64,000 bases of DNA, from the NCBI RefSeq assembly GCF_030380735.1, contig NZ_JAUDRZ010000025.1, positions 62,001 through 126,000 of the forward strand. Direction: 5' to 3'. Made by a program: the position numbers and the translations under genes. The stretch comes from Rhizobium sp. S152 (GTDB lineage: Bacteria > Pseudomonadota > Alphaproteobacteria > Rhizobiales > Rhizobiaceae). Below are positions 26,412 through 34,984 of this stretch, piece by piece (position 1 is the first letter of the stretch; each line of letters opens with the position of its first letter). The notes under the pieces are model-generated. The model was not told the DNA's origin. It ran no database searches and worked only from the letters and a program-made list of their open reading frames with translations.

Positions 26412-27435
26412 TTGAGTCGCCGTAAGGTAAGTCCTCGACAGGGGTCATTTATGCGTAGTCGATCCAAGCCACTCCTTCTTGACGACCAAGTCGCAAAATC
26501 AAAGACCAGGCGGCCGCGTGACCCAGCGCAACCCAATCTTCCCTTCGATGAGATGCCCGCCCGCATTGAGCCTGCCCTTGCCCTTCTCAAATCGAAGGCG
26601 CCCAGCGGACCTGACTGGACGTTTGAAGTGAAATTCGATGGATATCGGCTCGCGGTGCATATCGAACCGGGTGGTGTTCGCATCCTAACGCGGGGTGGCC
26701 ATGACTGGACCCACCGTTTCCCGAGCATTGCTGACGAAGCCAAAAAGCTTGGCGTTGGCTCGGCGATCCTCGATGGTGAAGCGGTGGTCCTCGACAAGAC
26801 AGGACGGTCGGATTTTGGTGCCCTCCAGCGCTCGCTGGGCGGCCGAGGTGGCAAGCGGGTTTCTGGTGAATCCGTGTTCTTCGCCTTCGACCTGTTATAT
26901 TTTGACGGCCATCTTCTGACGAACACCGAGTTGTCCGTGCGGCGCCATCTGCTGTCAGACTTTTTAGACGGTAGCACCGGTGCGATTCAGCTTTCCGAAG
27001 AGGTGGATGGAGACGGTGAGAAGATACTTGAGAGCGCCTGTATTCACGGCCTCGAAGGCATCATCGCAAAGCACCGTGACAGCAAATATCGGTCCGGTCG
27101 CACTGGCGACTGGCTAAAGATCAAGTGCGTACAGAGCGAAAGCTTCGTCGTTATTGGTTATGAGGAGAGCAGCGTGGCCCGAGGCGGCATAGGGAGCTTA
27201 CTGCTCGCCGGAGCGCGACGCCATCTACCTGAAGCAGACCCTCGATAAGCTCAGGACGAAGCGACCGGCGGTCCTCATGAAAGGTAAAAACTTGGTGTTT
27301 GCACAACCGACCCTGATTGCCGAGATCAATTTTCGCGGGTGGACTGACGACGGAAACCTTCGTCGTGCTTCATACAAAGGGCTGCGAGAAATCCAGGACA
27401 ACGCAGCGATCTATGAGATCGACAGCGGTCAATGA
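26412..27435 (+). pseudogene. ATP-dependent DNA ligase (LigD ligase module type), broken by small deletion
   Basis: A stand-alone ligase-module gene. The adenylation domain is complete in the first frame: nucleophile lysine in FEVKFDGYR (about 60 codons after the ATG at 26451), GSAILDGEAVVLD, FFAFDLLYFDG, LEGIIAKHRDSKYR and DWLKIKC. At about 27215 the frame leaves the family after SLLLAGARR and stops at 27248. The rest of the OB-fold domain continues in another frame: DAIYLKQTLDKLR, LVFAQPTLIAEINFRGWTDD, ending in a TGA at 27433-27435. The segment normally joining them is absent, so a deletion of some tens of bases with frame change is likely. Without the OB domain the product should not seal nicks. 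Confidence 0.8.
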
Positions 27436-27559
27436 TTGGGATGCTCTTTAGGCGTTGCGCAGGAACGCCCGATAGAGCGGATGCTTCGTCGGTATAACTG
27501 GCTCGCCTCCCACGCGATGATCCCGATTTGCCGATCAATCCACGCGGAGATATTCGAGT

Positions 27560-27940
27560 TCACCAATCTGCCGCGATGTTCAAAGCCCGTCCCTTCGATG
27601 CGGCATTTGCCTTCGCTAAGCCTTGCCTAATTCGCTCGTCCGTAAATGGCTTTCCGATTACGTCGACTGCGCCATCCAGGCCGTGGCCGACGTCACCTGG
27701 GCTTCCAGTGACAAAAATTACCGTTATTCCATAGCGGTCAATGAGACGACGGGCTAAGGCAGCACCGCTCATGCCGTCGGCGAGGCCCAGGTCGACCAGC
27801 GCGACGTCCACGCGAGGCGCGTGGGCAAGCGCCTGCTCAACTGTCGCGACCGGACCGACCACTTTATGCCCCACTTCTGTGACGATCCTCTCAAGCTCCA
27901 TCGCAATGAACGCTTCATCCTCAATTATCAAAACTCGCAT
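27560..27940 (-). CDS. single-domain response regulator (CheY-like receiver)
   Basis: 126 residues from the ATG at 27940, which follows AGGAGGTTCGC perfectly. Receiver motifs: acidic pair in LIIEDEAF, phosphoacceptor D50 in ALVDLGLAD, the switch Thr in VIFVTGSPG, and K97 in IGKPF. There is no output domain, so it probably signals by binding partners, as in rhizobial histidine-kinase phosphorelays. No kinase gene nearby. It lies between the broken ligase and the intact ligD. Confidence 0.92.
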   Translation of the reverse strand: MRVLIIEDEAFIAMELERIVTEVGHKVVGPVATVEQALAHAPRVDVALVDLGLADGMSGAALARRLIDRYGITVIFVTGSPGDVGHGLDGAVDVIGKPFTDERIRQGLAKANAASKGRALNIAADW

Positions 27941-28030
27941 GCGAACCTCCTGAATAACCAGCAACTTAGGTCGGATTCGAGGAAGGTCGAGGATTGTCAC
28001 CGGTTCTTGAACCTTGCTGGTCGCCTTTTT

Positions 28031-30685
28031 TTACGCCGCATGCTTTTTGCCCCTGTTCAATCGCTTGATGGCCTGTGTCAACGAACGCTGGCCATCGCAG
28101 TAATCCTGCCACGCCGTGCTGTTCTTTAGCAAACCCGGCACCGTTCGCACCGTGAAGCGCTTCGGGTCCAGACCTGCTTTTACCTGCGTCCAATTCAAGG
28201 GCATTGAGACGGTCGCCCCCGGACGGGCACGCGGCGACAACGGCGCCACGGCCGTCGATGTCCGGTCATTTCGAAGGTAGTCCAGGAAGATTCGGCCATC
28301 GCGTTGAGCCTTGGACATCTTGATCAAATAGAGATCTGGGTTGTCTCTTGCCATTGCCTGGCAAACATCGTGGGCAAACCCCTTTGCCTCATCCCAGGAA
28401 AGCTTCTTTCCTTTCGGCACCAACAATGGCGTTACCACATGCAGACCTTTACCGCCGGTGGTCTTGCAGAAGCTAACGAGGCCCAACTCCTCGAGCCTGT
28501 CGCGGATCTCACGAGCACCCTCGATAACGGTGTCGAATTCCACATCAGGACCAGGATCAAGGTCGAAGACCAACCGTCCGGGTACCTGTGGCTGGTTTGG
28601 TTCGCAGTTCCAAGGATGGAGTTCGGTGCCACCGATCTGCGCGATGGCGGCGAGCCCTTCGACGCGGTCAATCTGAAGGTAGGGCTGCTTGTCGCCGCTA
28701 ACCTTCACCTGCTCGATCAGGTTGGACGAACCCTGCATCGCGTGCCGCTGGAAGAACTTTTCACCACCGATGCCGTCGGGTGTGCGGATAATGGAGCACG
28801 GTCGCCCCTTGATGTGGTCGATGAGCCACGGGCCAACGGCCTCGTAATATCTTGCCAGATCCACTTTGGTCACCGGCTCGTTATCGAGCGCATCCGGCCA
28901 CAACGGTTTGTCAGGGCTGGAGATAAGCACTCCCATCACATCGACCTTCGCCCCCTTCCGATATTTCGCAGGTTTCGTCGGCTTTGGTTCGTCAGTGGCG
29001 GGGTCAGGCACATCTGTTATTACGGGTTTGGCGGGCTTTTCTGCCTCGACCTCGTCAGCAGGCTTATCTTCTCGCAATCCTTTGAAGGCAGCCTGGCGAA
29101 CCTGGCCGTCCGCGGTCCAACCGGCAAATTGAATCTCAGCGACCAGCTCCGGCTTCAACCAAACGATGTCGTCGGTTTTTTTAGGAGCGCCAATGCCGGT
29201 GAACGGAGACTTTGACGACTTCAACTTTTCAAGGCGTGGTAGCAGCTTGTCGACAACGCTGCCCCCATACCCGGTACCAACGCGACCAACGTAGACGAAG
29301 TGATCGCCGCGATTGACGCCGACCAGCAAGGACCGGAATTTGCCGTTCGTGGTGGCATAGGCGCCGATGACAACCTCATGCCCTGCCCTGCATTTCGATT
29401 TTGCCCACGTTTTCGTTCGGCCAGACTGATAGGTCGCATCCGACTGCTTGGAAACAATACCCTCAAGCGACAGCTTGCAGGCAGATTTCAGTACAGCGTC
29501 GCCGCCGGTCTCGAAGTGCTCAACAAAGCGAAGGCGCGGGTCGTCACCGGCTTCGGACAGGAAGGTCGACAGGCGTTGTTTCCGGTCTGTCAGCGGCAGT
29601 CCTCGAATGTCCTCGCTTCCTTCGAACATGAGATCAAAAGCGAAATATACTAAATCGTCGGTCTTTCCTTCGGACAGCGCCGCCTGCAGCGCCGCGAAGT
29701 CAGGCGCACCGCTTTCGTCCAGCGCACAAATTTCACCGTCAATGATCGCGTCAGGGAGATTTGCCCCTGACTCGGCTATTGCTGGATACTTGGCCGTCCA
29801 GTCCAGACCCTTTCGAGTCTTGAGCGTCACCTCTCCGTCCTGAATTCGCATCTGAATGCGATATCCGTCGAACTTAATTTCGTGTATCCAGCCTTTGGCC
29901 GATGGCGGTCGCTCCAGGGTTTCGCAAAGTTGCGGCTCGATGAAACTGGGCAGCTCGGACGAGGCCTTCGTTTTTTGTGCTCGTTGCTTCCTTTTAGAAC
30001 CTGCTTTTCGCTCTTCCGCTGCCAATCCTTCGCTGCTGTCCCACACGGCATCGGCTTCGACCGCGCCGCCTGATGTCATGAACGGCTTGGGCTTCCTACC
30101 TTTACCTGACGCGATGGCCTCCATGGTACGACCCGATGCGACAGAGGTATCGTTGTCCTCAAGCACCGCTGCACCGTTTTCGTCGACCGAATAGTCATCG
30201 TGGTGCTTGATCAGAAGCCAGTTCGTGCGCTTCTCTCCTCCCCTTCCGCGCATCCGCACCAACACGAAGCTGCCGTGAAGCCGGTCGCCCTGGAGAGTAA
30301 ACTTGAAGTCACCCTTGGCGAGTGCCTGCTCCGGGCTCTTGTTGCCTTCAGGCTCCCAGTAGCCGCGATCCCACAGCATAACGGTGCCTCCGCCATACTG
30401 ACCTTTCGGGATCGTGCCTTCGAAATCGCCGTAGTCCAACGGATGATCTTCGACTTCGACAGCGAGCCGCTTGTCGGCTGGATCTAACGAAGGCCCTTTG
30501 GTCACTGCCCAAGACTTGAAGACCCCATCAAGTTCAAGCCGAAGATCGTAATGTAGACGAGTTGCGTCGTGCTTCTGAATGACAAAGCGCCGCCGGTTTG
30601 ACAATTTGACAGAGGCTTCACCGCTCGGTTCGGCCGTCTTCTTGAAATCGCGCTTCGCACGGTACTTGGTGAGATTGTCAGCCAT
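28031..30685 (-). CDS. ligD: DNA ligase D (multifunctional NHEJ enzyme)
   Basis: 884 residues from the ATG at 30685. Three modules in order: the 3'-phosphoesterase ([41 protein letters not shown]); the ATP-dependent ligase (nucleophile lysine in [10 protein letters not shown] near residue 270, [34 protein letters not shown], plus the OB part [13 protein letters not shown]); and the primase-like polymerase ([47 protein letters not shown]). With Ku it carries out end processing and sealing in non-homologous end joining. It is 5.5 kb from the two ku genes. All key residues are present, unlike the second ligase at 26.4 kb. Confidence 0.95.
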   Translation of the reverse strand: MADNLTKYRAKRDFKKTAEPSGEASVKLSNRRRFVIQKHDATRLHYDLRLELDGVFKSWAVTKGPSLDPADKRLAVEVEDHPLDYGDFEGTIPKGQYGGGTVMLWDRGYWEPEGNKSPEQALAKGDFKFTLQGDRLHGSFVLVRMRGRGGEKRTNWLLIKHHDDYSVDENGAAVLEDNDTSVASGRTMEAIASGKGRKPKPFMTSGGAVEADAVWDSSEGLAAEERKAGSKRKQRAQKTKASSELPSFIEPQLCETLERPPSAKGWIHEIKFDGYRIQMRIQDGEVTLKTRKGLDWTAKYPAIAESGANLPDAIIDGEICALDESGAPDFAALQAALSEGKTDDLVYFAFDLMFEGSEDIRGLPLTDRKQRLSTFLSEAGDDPRLRFVEHFETGGDAVLKSACKLSLEGIVSKQSDATYQSGRTKTWAKSKCRAGHEVVIGAYATTNGKFRSLLVGVNRGDHFVYVGRVGTGYGGSVVDKLLPRLEKLKSSKSPFTGIGAPKKTDDIVWLKPELVAEIQFAGWTADGQVRQAAFKGLREDKPADEVEAEKPAKPVITDVPDPATDEPKPTKPAKYRKGAKVDVMGVLISSPDKPLWPDALDNEPVTKVDLARYYEAVGPWLIDHIKGRPCSIIRTPDGIGGEKFFQRHAMQGSSNLIEQVKVSGDKQPYLQIDRVEGLAAIAQIGGTELHPWNCEPNQPQVPGRLVFDLDPGPDVEFDTVIEGAREIRDRLEELGLVSFCKTTGGKGLHVVTPLLVPKGKKLSWDEAKGFAHDVCQAMARDNPDLYLIKMSKAQRDGRIFLDYLRNDRTSTAVAPLSPRARPGATVSMPLNWTQVKAGLDPKRFTVRTVPGLLKNSTAWQDYCDGQRSLTQAIKRLNRGKKHAA

Positions 30686-30977
30686 GGCTTTTCTCGATCT
30701 TGATCGAGAGTCGAAATGCTCGGGCGGGCTCCAATGTTCCAAGCCTGAACCGTCAGCCTTCGGAGACCCAAAGAACGTCCATTTCAGACGTGGGGCGGCT
30801 TTTCAGCGCCCGACCGTCTATTTCTATAGATTCCAAGATTTCGGAGAGGGGGGCATTGCATTGATTCGGATGAGTTATCGGGAGGGCGTAGCTGGGCAAT
30901 TCACTAACTTTGCACAGGAATCCCCTAAGTTTTGACAGAAATGAAACCGTCTAAGGCAATGGGACATGCCTTGCGGA

Positions 30978-31242
30978 TTTTTCGGCGCCCCGAACAGTGA
31001 ACACTGAGTGTTCGACGGGTCGAACAATGATACGGTTCGCCGCAGCCTATCAACGCTGGCCTTTCGGGTGTTACCTTCGCATTTATCAGGGAGTCTGATC
31101 AACTCACCGGGGAACACGCTGAAGCTCGATTGTCCGGCTCGTCGAACACCAAAGTCGGAATTGTTCGACATACCGAAAAATCCTCCGATAATTGTTCGAT
31201 GTGCCGAAAAATAAAGGAAGACTTTTCGGCGCTTCGAACAAT
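30978..31242. repeat. cluster of a 21-bp repeated motif in both orientations
   Basis: Four copies of a motif made of ATTGTTCGA, three variable bases, then RCCGAAAAR: plus orientation at 31160-31180 and 31191-31211, inverted at 30978-30998 and 31222-31242. A fifth, partial copy is a palindrome at 31009-31026 (TGTTCGA, CGGG, TCGAACA), and a half-site TCGAAC lies at 31142. The block sits in a 590-bp gene-free gap between ligD (start 30685) and the uvsE pseudogene (end 31277). It could be operator or recombination-site DNA; no binding protein can be named. The rest of the gap (30686-30977) shows no gene. Confidence 0.75.
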
Positions 31243-31276
31243 AAGCGATTGCAATTGAGCGGGCCATTCAAGGATC

Positions 31277-32317
31277 TTACTGACTATCGTCTTGTTCGAT
31301 TGTTCCTGTCTCCTCGGCCGAGAGTTGCGACATTTCCGCAGGGTGAATACCGAAGCGATCCGCTACGTCGGGTGCGTAGCGAAGCAGGTCAGGTCGAAGG
31401 CGAAGCAGAGCCAGGTCCTTCGCCTTTGCCTCCAACATCACGTCGAAATCGAAATCCGCGACCTGCCGCATAAAGGTTGCAAACTCAAATGGATTGCAGA
31501 AGTCAGCATGGCCTGTGAAAACCGGCGCCACGGGCTTTACGGTTTTCTTCTTCGTCGCCTTGTCGACCACTATCTTCTCGCGCATCTCCGTTCGAGGCGA
31601 CGAAAAGTGGATCTTCGGCTGCTCACTGGACGGCCACGTTGCCATTACTTTCGCGAAAGTCTCGACAAGGTCCGCTCTCTCCCGATTCAAGCACCAAAAA
31701 TGTTGATGGTCGAAGATTACGCGCACACCTGTGTGCCCGTGTATCCACAGCACATCCGCCGCAGAAAACCGAAGATCGTCATGCTCTAGGACGAGGCGGC
31801 GGCGCCCTGGTTCGGGAAGCGTGTGCCATGTGTCCACCCAACGCTGCCTGCTTGCAGGAATGTCGCCATACGTGCCACCGACGTGTATGACCAGGACTGC
31901 CTCTGGCCCCAGTCCCATGATATCCAGCATTTCGGCCTGACTGAGTAGGTCCCACACGCTTCTAGAGACGAGGTCTGGGTCTGGGCTATTCAAGACGACG
32001 AACTGCGAGGGGTGGAAAGACAAGCGCATATCAAGTCTTTTAGCCTTATCGCCGAGAGCGGCCAGCTCGGCTTTGCTCTCCTCGACCATCGCGTGAAACT
32101 GGGGCATTTCCGGATGGGTGGCATAAGGCGCCAGATCCGATGACATTCCTTACATCGATATGTTGTGCTTAGCCAAGTGATCGAGAATTTGATCCACGTA
32201 TTCGAGTGACACCTTAAGATGAGGCATACTTGCCGCTCGGCGAGCATCGTTACTCTTGAGATCGTCTCGTGCCATGACCTTCACTGGAAACCCAAGTCGC
32301 GATGTTCGGCGTCGCAT
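31277..32317 (-). pseudogene. uvsE: UV damage endonuclease (UvsE/UVDE) gene interrupted by one in-frame TAA
   Basis: UVDE nicks DNA 5' to UV photoproducts to start repair. The gene starts at the ATG at 32317 after GGGAGAGAGC and reads RLGFPVKVMARDD, HLKVSLEYVDQILDHLAKH, NISM; then TAA occupies 32152-32150. The same frame continues at once with GMSSDLAPYATHPEMPQFH and the full metal-binding TIM barrel (RLSFHPSQFVVLNSP, VLVIHVGGTYGD, LVLEHDDLRFS, VIFDHQHFWCLN, DVMLEAKAKDLALLRL). In the family the interrupted spot reads NISMYRMSSDLAPY, so only the Tyr-Arg codons have changed. Restart at the ATG at 32146 would lack the first strand. A perfect stress promoter precedes it. Confidence 0.85.
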
Positions 32318-32344
32318 GCTCTCTCCCACAATTGCTTAATTTTG

Positions 32345-32369
32345 AACGCGTCCGGCTTATCCGAGTTCC
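32345..32369 (-). promoter_or_regulatory. EcfG/RpoE2-type promoter of uvsE
   Basis: On the minus strand GGAAC (32369-32365), 16 nt, CGTT (32348-32345): exact match to GGAAC-N16/17-CGTT, 27 nt upstream of the uvsE ATG at 32317. Confidence 0.7.
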
Positions 32370-32411
32370 CGGTTTCCGCCTGCGGTCAAGCTTGCACAAA
32401 AAAATACGTGC

Positions 32412-32436
32412 GGAACGAAATGCCTTGGCAAAGGTT
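32412..32436 (+). promoter_or_regulatory. possible EcfG-type promoter
   Basis: GGAAC (32412-32416), 16 nt, GGTT (32433-32436): 3 of 4 bases of the -10 CGTT. It is divergent from the perfect uvsE promoter 43 bp away and lies 39 nt before the ATG at 32476. Confidence 0.45.
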
Positions 32437-32475
32437 CAAAAACCAAAGGCAATCACGTCCACGGAGGTCGAACGC

Positions 32476-32718
32476 ATGAGCATGGACCAAAGCGACAATC
32501 CCACGACCAACCCGATCCACGCCCTTTTCGCGGAGCTTGGTATCGTCGATCCGACCTCAATTGCCGCTGCTGAGGAGCACCACGCTGAACTCATTGAGGC
32601 CTACCAGAAGGGTAAGCTAACCGAGGCCGCCCTCCGGGGCAGCTTGTCGAGGAACGCTGGTCAGCCGGAAGCGAATACCCTCGGAGAACCTGTTCGAGTT
32701 AGCCGACGCGACCTGTAA
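32476..32718 (+). CDS. small acidic hypothetical protein
   Basis: 80 residues from the ATG at 32476, which follows GGAGGTCGAACGC. The core IHALFAELGIVDPTSIAAAE, then EHHAELIEAYQKGKLTEAAL, looks like a small helical protein; not recognised. It is divergent from uvsE and shares the region with two stress-type promoters, so a role in the general stress response is possible (inference). Confidence 0.6.
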   Translation: MSMDQSDNPTTNPIHALFAELGIVDPTSIAAAEEHHAELIEAYQKGKLTEAALRGSLSRNAGQPEANTLGEPVRVSRRDL

Positions 32719-32751
32719 AGCTTACGCCAGTCGGGCCTGACCAATAGACAG

Positions 32752-33162
32752 TTACCTTCCTACGAGAGATCGGAACACGCTGGCATACTGCGGGTGGGAC
32801 AGGTCGGGCAGCGCGGCGGCCATGTGAGGCGCGATCCAACACATCTCGCTATGCTCATTACCCAACAGCCTTGGCTCTCCGCCCTCCCACTCAGTGATGA
32901 GATAGATATGGTAGCGAGCTGGCTTATGGCCAGTCCCTTTGGGCTCGGGCAGCTGGGCGAGAGAACAATAGACTACGGGGTTGAGACCTACCTCCTCTAT
33001 GGATTCGCGAAGGAGAGCGTTCTGGACGGTTTCGCCCTTTTCGACGTGGCCTCCTACGATGTCCCAACGGCCTGGATACCAATCTTTGTGAAGCGCTCGT
33101 TTCACCAAGAGGAGCAATCCGTTTTTAATGAAGATCCCGCAGGCCAAATCGATCACGAGCAT
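32752..33162 (-). CDS. NUDIX hydrolase
   Basis: 136 residues with an intact Nudix box: GGHVEKGETVQNALLRES, then IEEVGL (G-x5-E-x7-REUxEExGU). Flanking WYPGRWDIV and the late SEMCWIAP strand fit the fold. Nudix enzymes hydrolyse nucleoside diphosphates linked to another group; the substrate cannot be read from sequence, but sanitation of damaged nucleotides would suit the repair context. ATG at 33162 with AGGA upstream. Convergent with the small gene ending at 32718. Confidence 0.92.
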   Translation of the reverse strand: MLVIDLACGIFIKNGLLLLVKRALHKDWYPGRWDIVGGHVEKGETVQNALLRESIEEVGLNPVVYCSLAQLPEPKGTGHKPARYHIYLITEWEGGEPRLLGNEHSEMCWIAPHMAAALPDLSHPQYASVFRSLVGR

Positions 33163-33452
33163 ATTCCTGGCAACGCCCTGAAATCGGTCTCAGACAAAGC
33201 GCCGCACTCCTTCGCTTTCAGCTTATCGCTTCGGTCAACCTAGATGGCGGAGGTCCGCCAGCAGTCATATTGTCCGAGCGCTAGGTCCCGTCGACCTGCT
33301 TTAACATTGTACGCGGGGCGGCCCGCGCCGATGCGATGCTGGACAACCATCCGAGCTGACTTTGGTTCCCTCACCCGCGTTCGCTCGCCCCGTATTGAAA
33401 CTCTCAACAGTGATATCCACATGAACATAAACAGAACAATCCGAAAGGAAGG

Positions 33453-33701
33453 ATGGATCAAATGACCGGCGATAATTCGGTTTCGAAACGTTATATCGAC
33501 GCATTGGGCGCCATCGCGAGGTTTCGCCATCAACGTCGATCCGGGCGGGGCTGGTTGGTGGGCGACAAGCGAATTTCGTCGGCCGCAATCGCGCGTCTTG
33601 AAAACAAGTCTCTCGTTCGAGAAATTGCGTTTAGCGGAGAGCTAACTCTCGTCCTGACGGAAGACGGTAGACGTCTCCTCGCCGAGCGAACGCCACAATA
33701 G
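33453..33701 (+). CDS. small hypothetical protein, possible winged-helix fragment
   Basis: 82 residues (ATG at 33453; ATG at 33462 has better spacing from AAGGAAGG). ISSAAIARLENKSLVREIAF followed by LTLVLTEDGRRLLAER resembles the recognition helix and wing of a MarR-type winged helix, but the domain is shorter than usual and the first helices are missing. Not confidently assigned. No neighbours in operon. Confidence 0.5.
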   Translation: MDQMTGDNSVSKRYIDALGAIARFRHQRRSGRGWLVGDKRISSAAIARLENKSLVREIAFSGELTLVLTEDGRRLLAERTPQ

Positions 33702-33777
33702 TTGGGGTGTTTTGCTTGTTGTGAACCGAGCCTTGCCTGACTTCGCTCTGGTGCCGTGTCTTTAATCGCCGCCCGGC

Positions 33778-34236
33778 TCAGGTCCACGGGTGAACAAACT
33801 TGCCCTCCGGGGTTTCAACGCGATCCTCAGTGGCGAACGTGTCTGGCTCAAGTGGACCGATGTGGCCGACCAGCTCATCAATCGCACGGAGCAGATCATC
33901 CTGGGACAGTGGTGGTTGCAGCTCCTCGTCAGGCACTTTTACAGTGCTTACGTCTTCATCGCCCCGCAAGGCAACCGCATCCGAGTTTTTTGAAGCTGGT
34001 TGCTGGGCGTCCGTAGTTGTGGGTGATGACTTAACAAAGCCGAGGCCCCTGGACCCCAAAGCGACCTCGTTCATTTCAATGCCGCCGTTGATCCATTGCT
34101 CGATCAACTCCATGAACCGGGGGTGAGCGTCAATGCTGATACCAGGGCCACGATACTTCGCAACCGATTTCTGAAATATCACACGACGCCGTTCGCTTTG
34201 AGGAAGCTTGGAGAGGTCCGTGGTGGATTCAGCCAT
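33778..34236 (-). CDS. hypothetical protein
   Basis: 152 residues from the ATG at 34236. The N-terminal part has LSKLPQSERRRVIFQKSVAK and HPRFMELIEQWINGGIEM, a helical basic region; the C-terminal half is acidic and probably disordered except for SQDDLLRAIDELVGHIG. It might be an adaptor or nucleic-acid-associated protein. Not recognised. Confidence 0.5.
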   Translation of the reverse strand: MAESTTDLSKLPQSERRRVIFQKSVAKYRGPGISIDAHPRFMELIEQWINGGIEMNEVALGSRGLGFVKSSPTTTDAQQPASKNSDAVALRGDEDVSTVKVPDEELQPPLSQDDLLRAIDELVGHIGPLEPDTFATEDRVETPEGKFVHPWT

Positions 34237-34468
34237 GACGTGTTTCCGATGCAACGCAAAATCAGAGAGAGTGGCTCGCCAAGCGCAACGGAGGCGAGAA
34301 ACAGGTGGCCATCCAAAGCTATGGCTAAGAGGAACCGGAAGCCAAGCCTCCGACTGCCATAGCCTGATCGTCCTTGCTTAAGATTTGAATAATCGCGCGA
34401 GATCAACTTTGATCGGGCGGCACCCGCCAGCTTTACAGTTATGGCGAGCAAGCCGCTAACTGCCGCAA

Positions 34469-34738
34469 TCAATCCACCTTAAAGGCAGAAGCATTTTCTT
34501 CGGCGGACAACGTTTCCTTTATGCTGGCACCTTCCCCTTGGACCGAGAGATCGCCCAAATCTTCACCGAACGCGGCCAGCTGAACCATCATTTGCTTCGC
34601 GTGCTGGATGGCATCTCCATCGCTGATCGTTGCATCCTTCGCCATTCGCACGCTCACTAGCTCATTCCCTTCACCATGGAATTCAACAGTGATCGTTCCG
34701 GCCGTGGTGCTCGCGACGTTTGTGCTTATGAGGTGCAT
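34469..34738 (-). CDS. small hypothetical protein
   Basis: 89 residues from the ATG at 34738, preceded by AAAGGAGAATTTGTG; the longer frame upstream to 34984 is not protein-like and has no ribosome site. The sequence TTAGTITVEFHGEGNELVSV, then AIQHAKQMMVQLAAFGEDL, looks like a compact alpha/beta protein often seen in Rhizobiales; function unknown. A weak stress-type promoter lies just upstream. Confidence 0.6.
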   Translation of the reverse strand: MHLISTNVASTTAGTITVEFHGEGNELVSVRMAKDATISDGDAIQHAKQMMVQLAAFGEDLGDLSVQGEGASIKETLSAEENASAFKVD

Positions 34739-34764
34739 CACAAATTCTCCTTTTGGATATCTGG

Positions 34765-34790
34765 AATGTCGGCGACGTCCTTTCTGTTCC
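34765..34790 (-). promoter_or_regulatory. possible EcfG-type promoter
   Basis: Minus strand GGAAC (34790-34786), 17 nt, CATT (34768-34765): 3 of 4 at the -10 element, 26 nt from the ATG at 34738. Confidence 0.3.
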
Positions 34791-34984
34791 AGCGCATCCC
34801 ATATAATTCTGAGCAAGACGTGCTTTTGAAACCGCGAGTCATCGAGGCCGCAAGCTGGAGCGCTATAATCCCATTGAACGAAGCGTATCCGTCGCGGAAA
34901 TTCCCAGCCATCGAGCTGAGGGAGTTGGCTGCCCGGCTCAAACAGAGCTTTAGGCGGCGTGGGATGAGCTGGTGGCGAGGGCAT

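Noticed and set aside
28304..29215. A 303-codon plus-strand frame opposite ligD
   Set aside because: It lies entirely antisense to a well-conserved gene and has no family features.
31009..31026. LexA box or repABC parS site
   Set aside because: The palindrome TGTTCGA-CGGG-TCGAACA does not fit GTTC-N7-GTTC (alphaproteobacterial LexA), and no repABC genes are present.
30978..31242. CRISPR array
   Set aside because: The repeated units occur in both orientations with irregular spacing and no constant-length spacers; no cas genes nearby.
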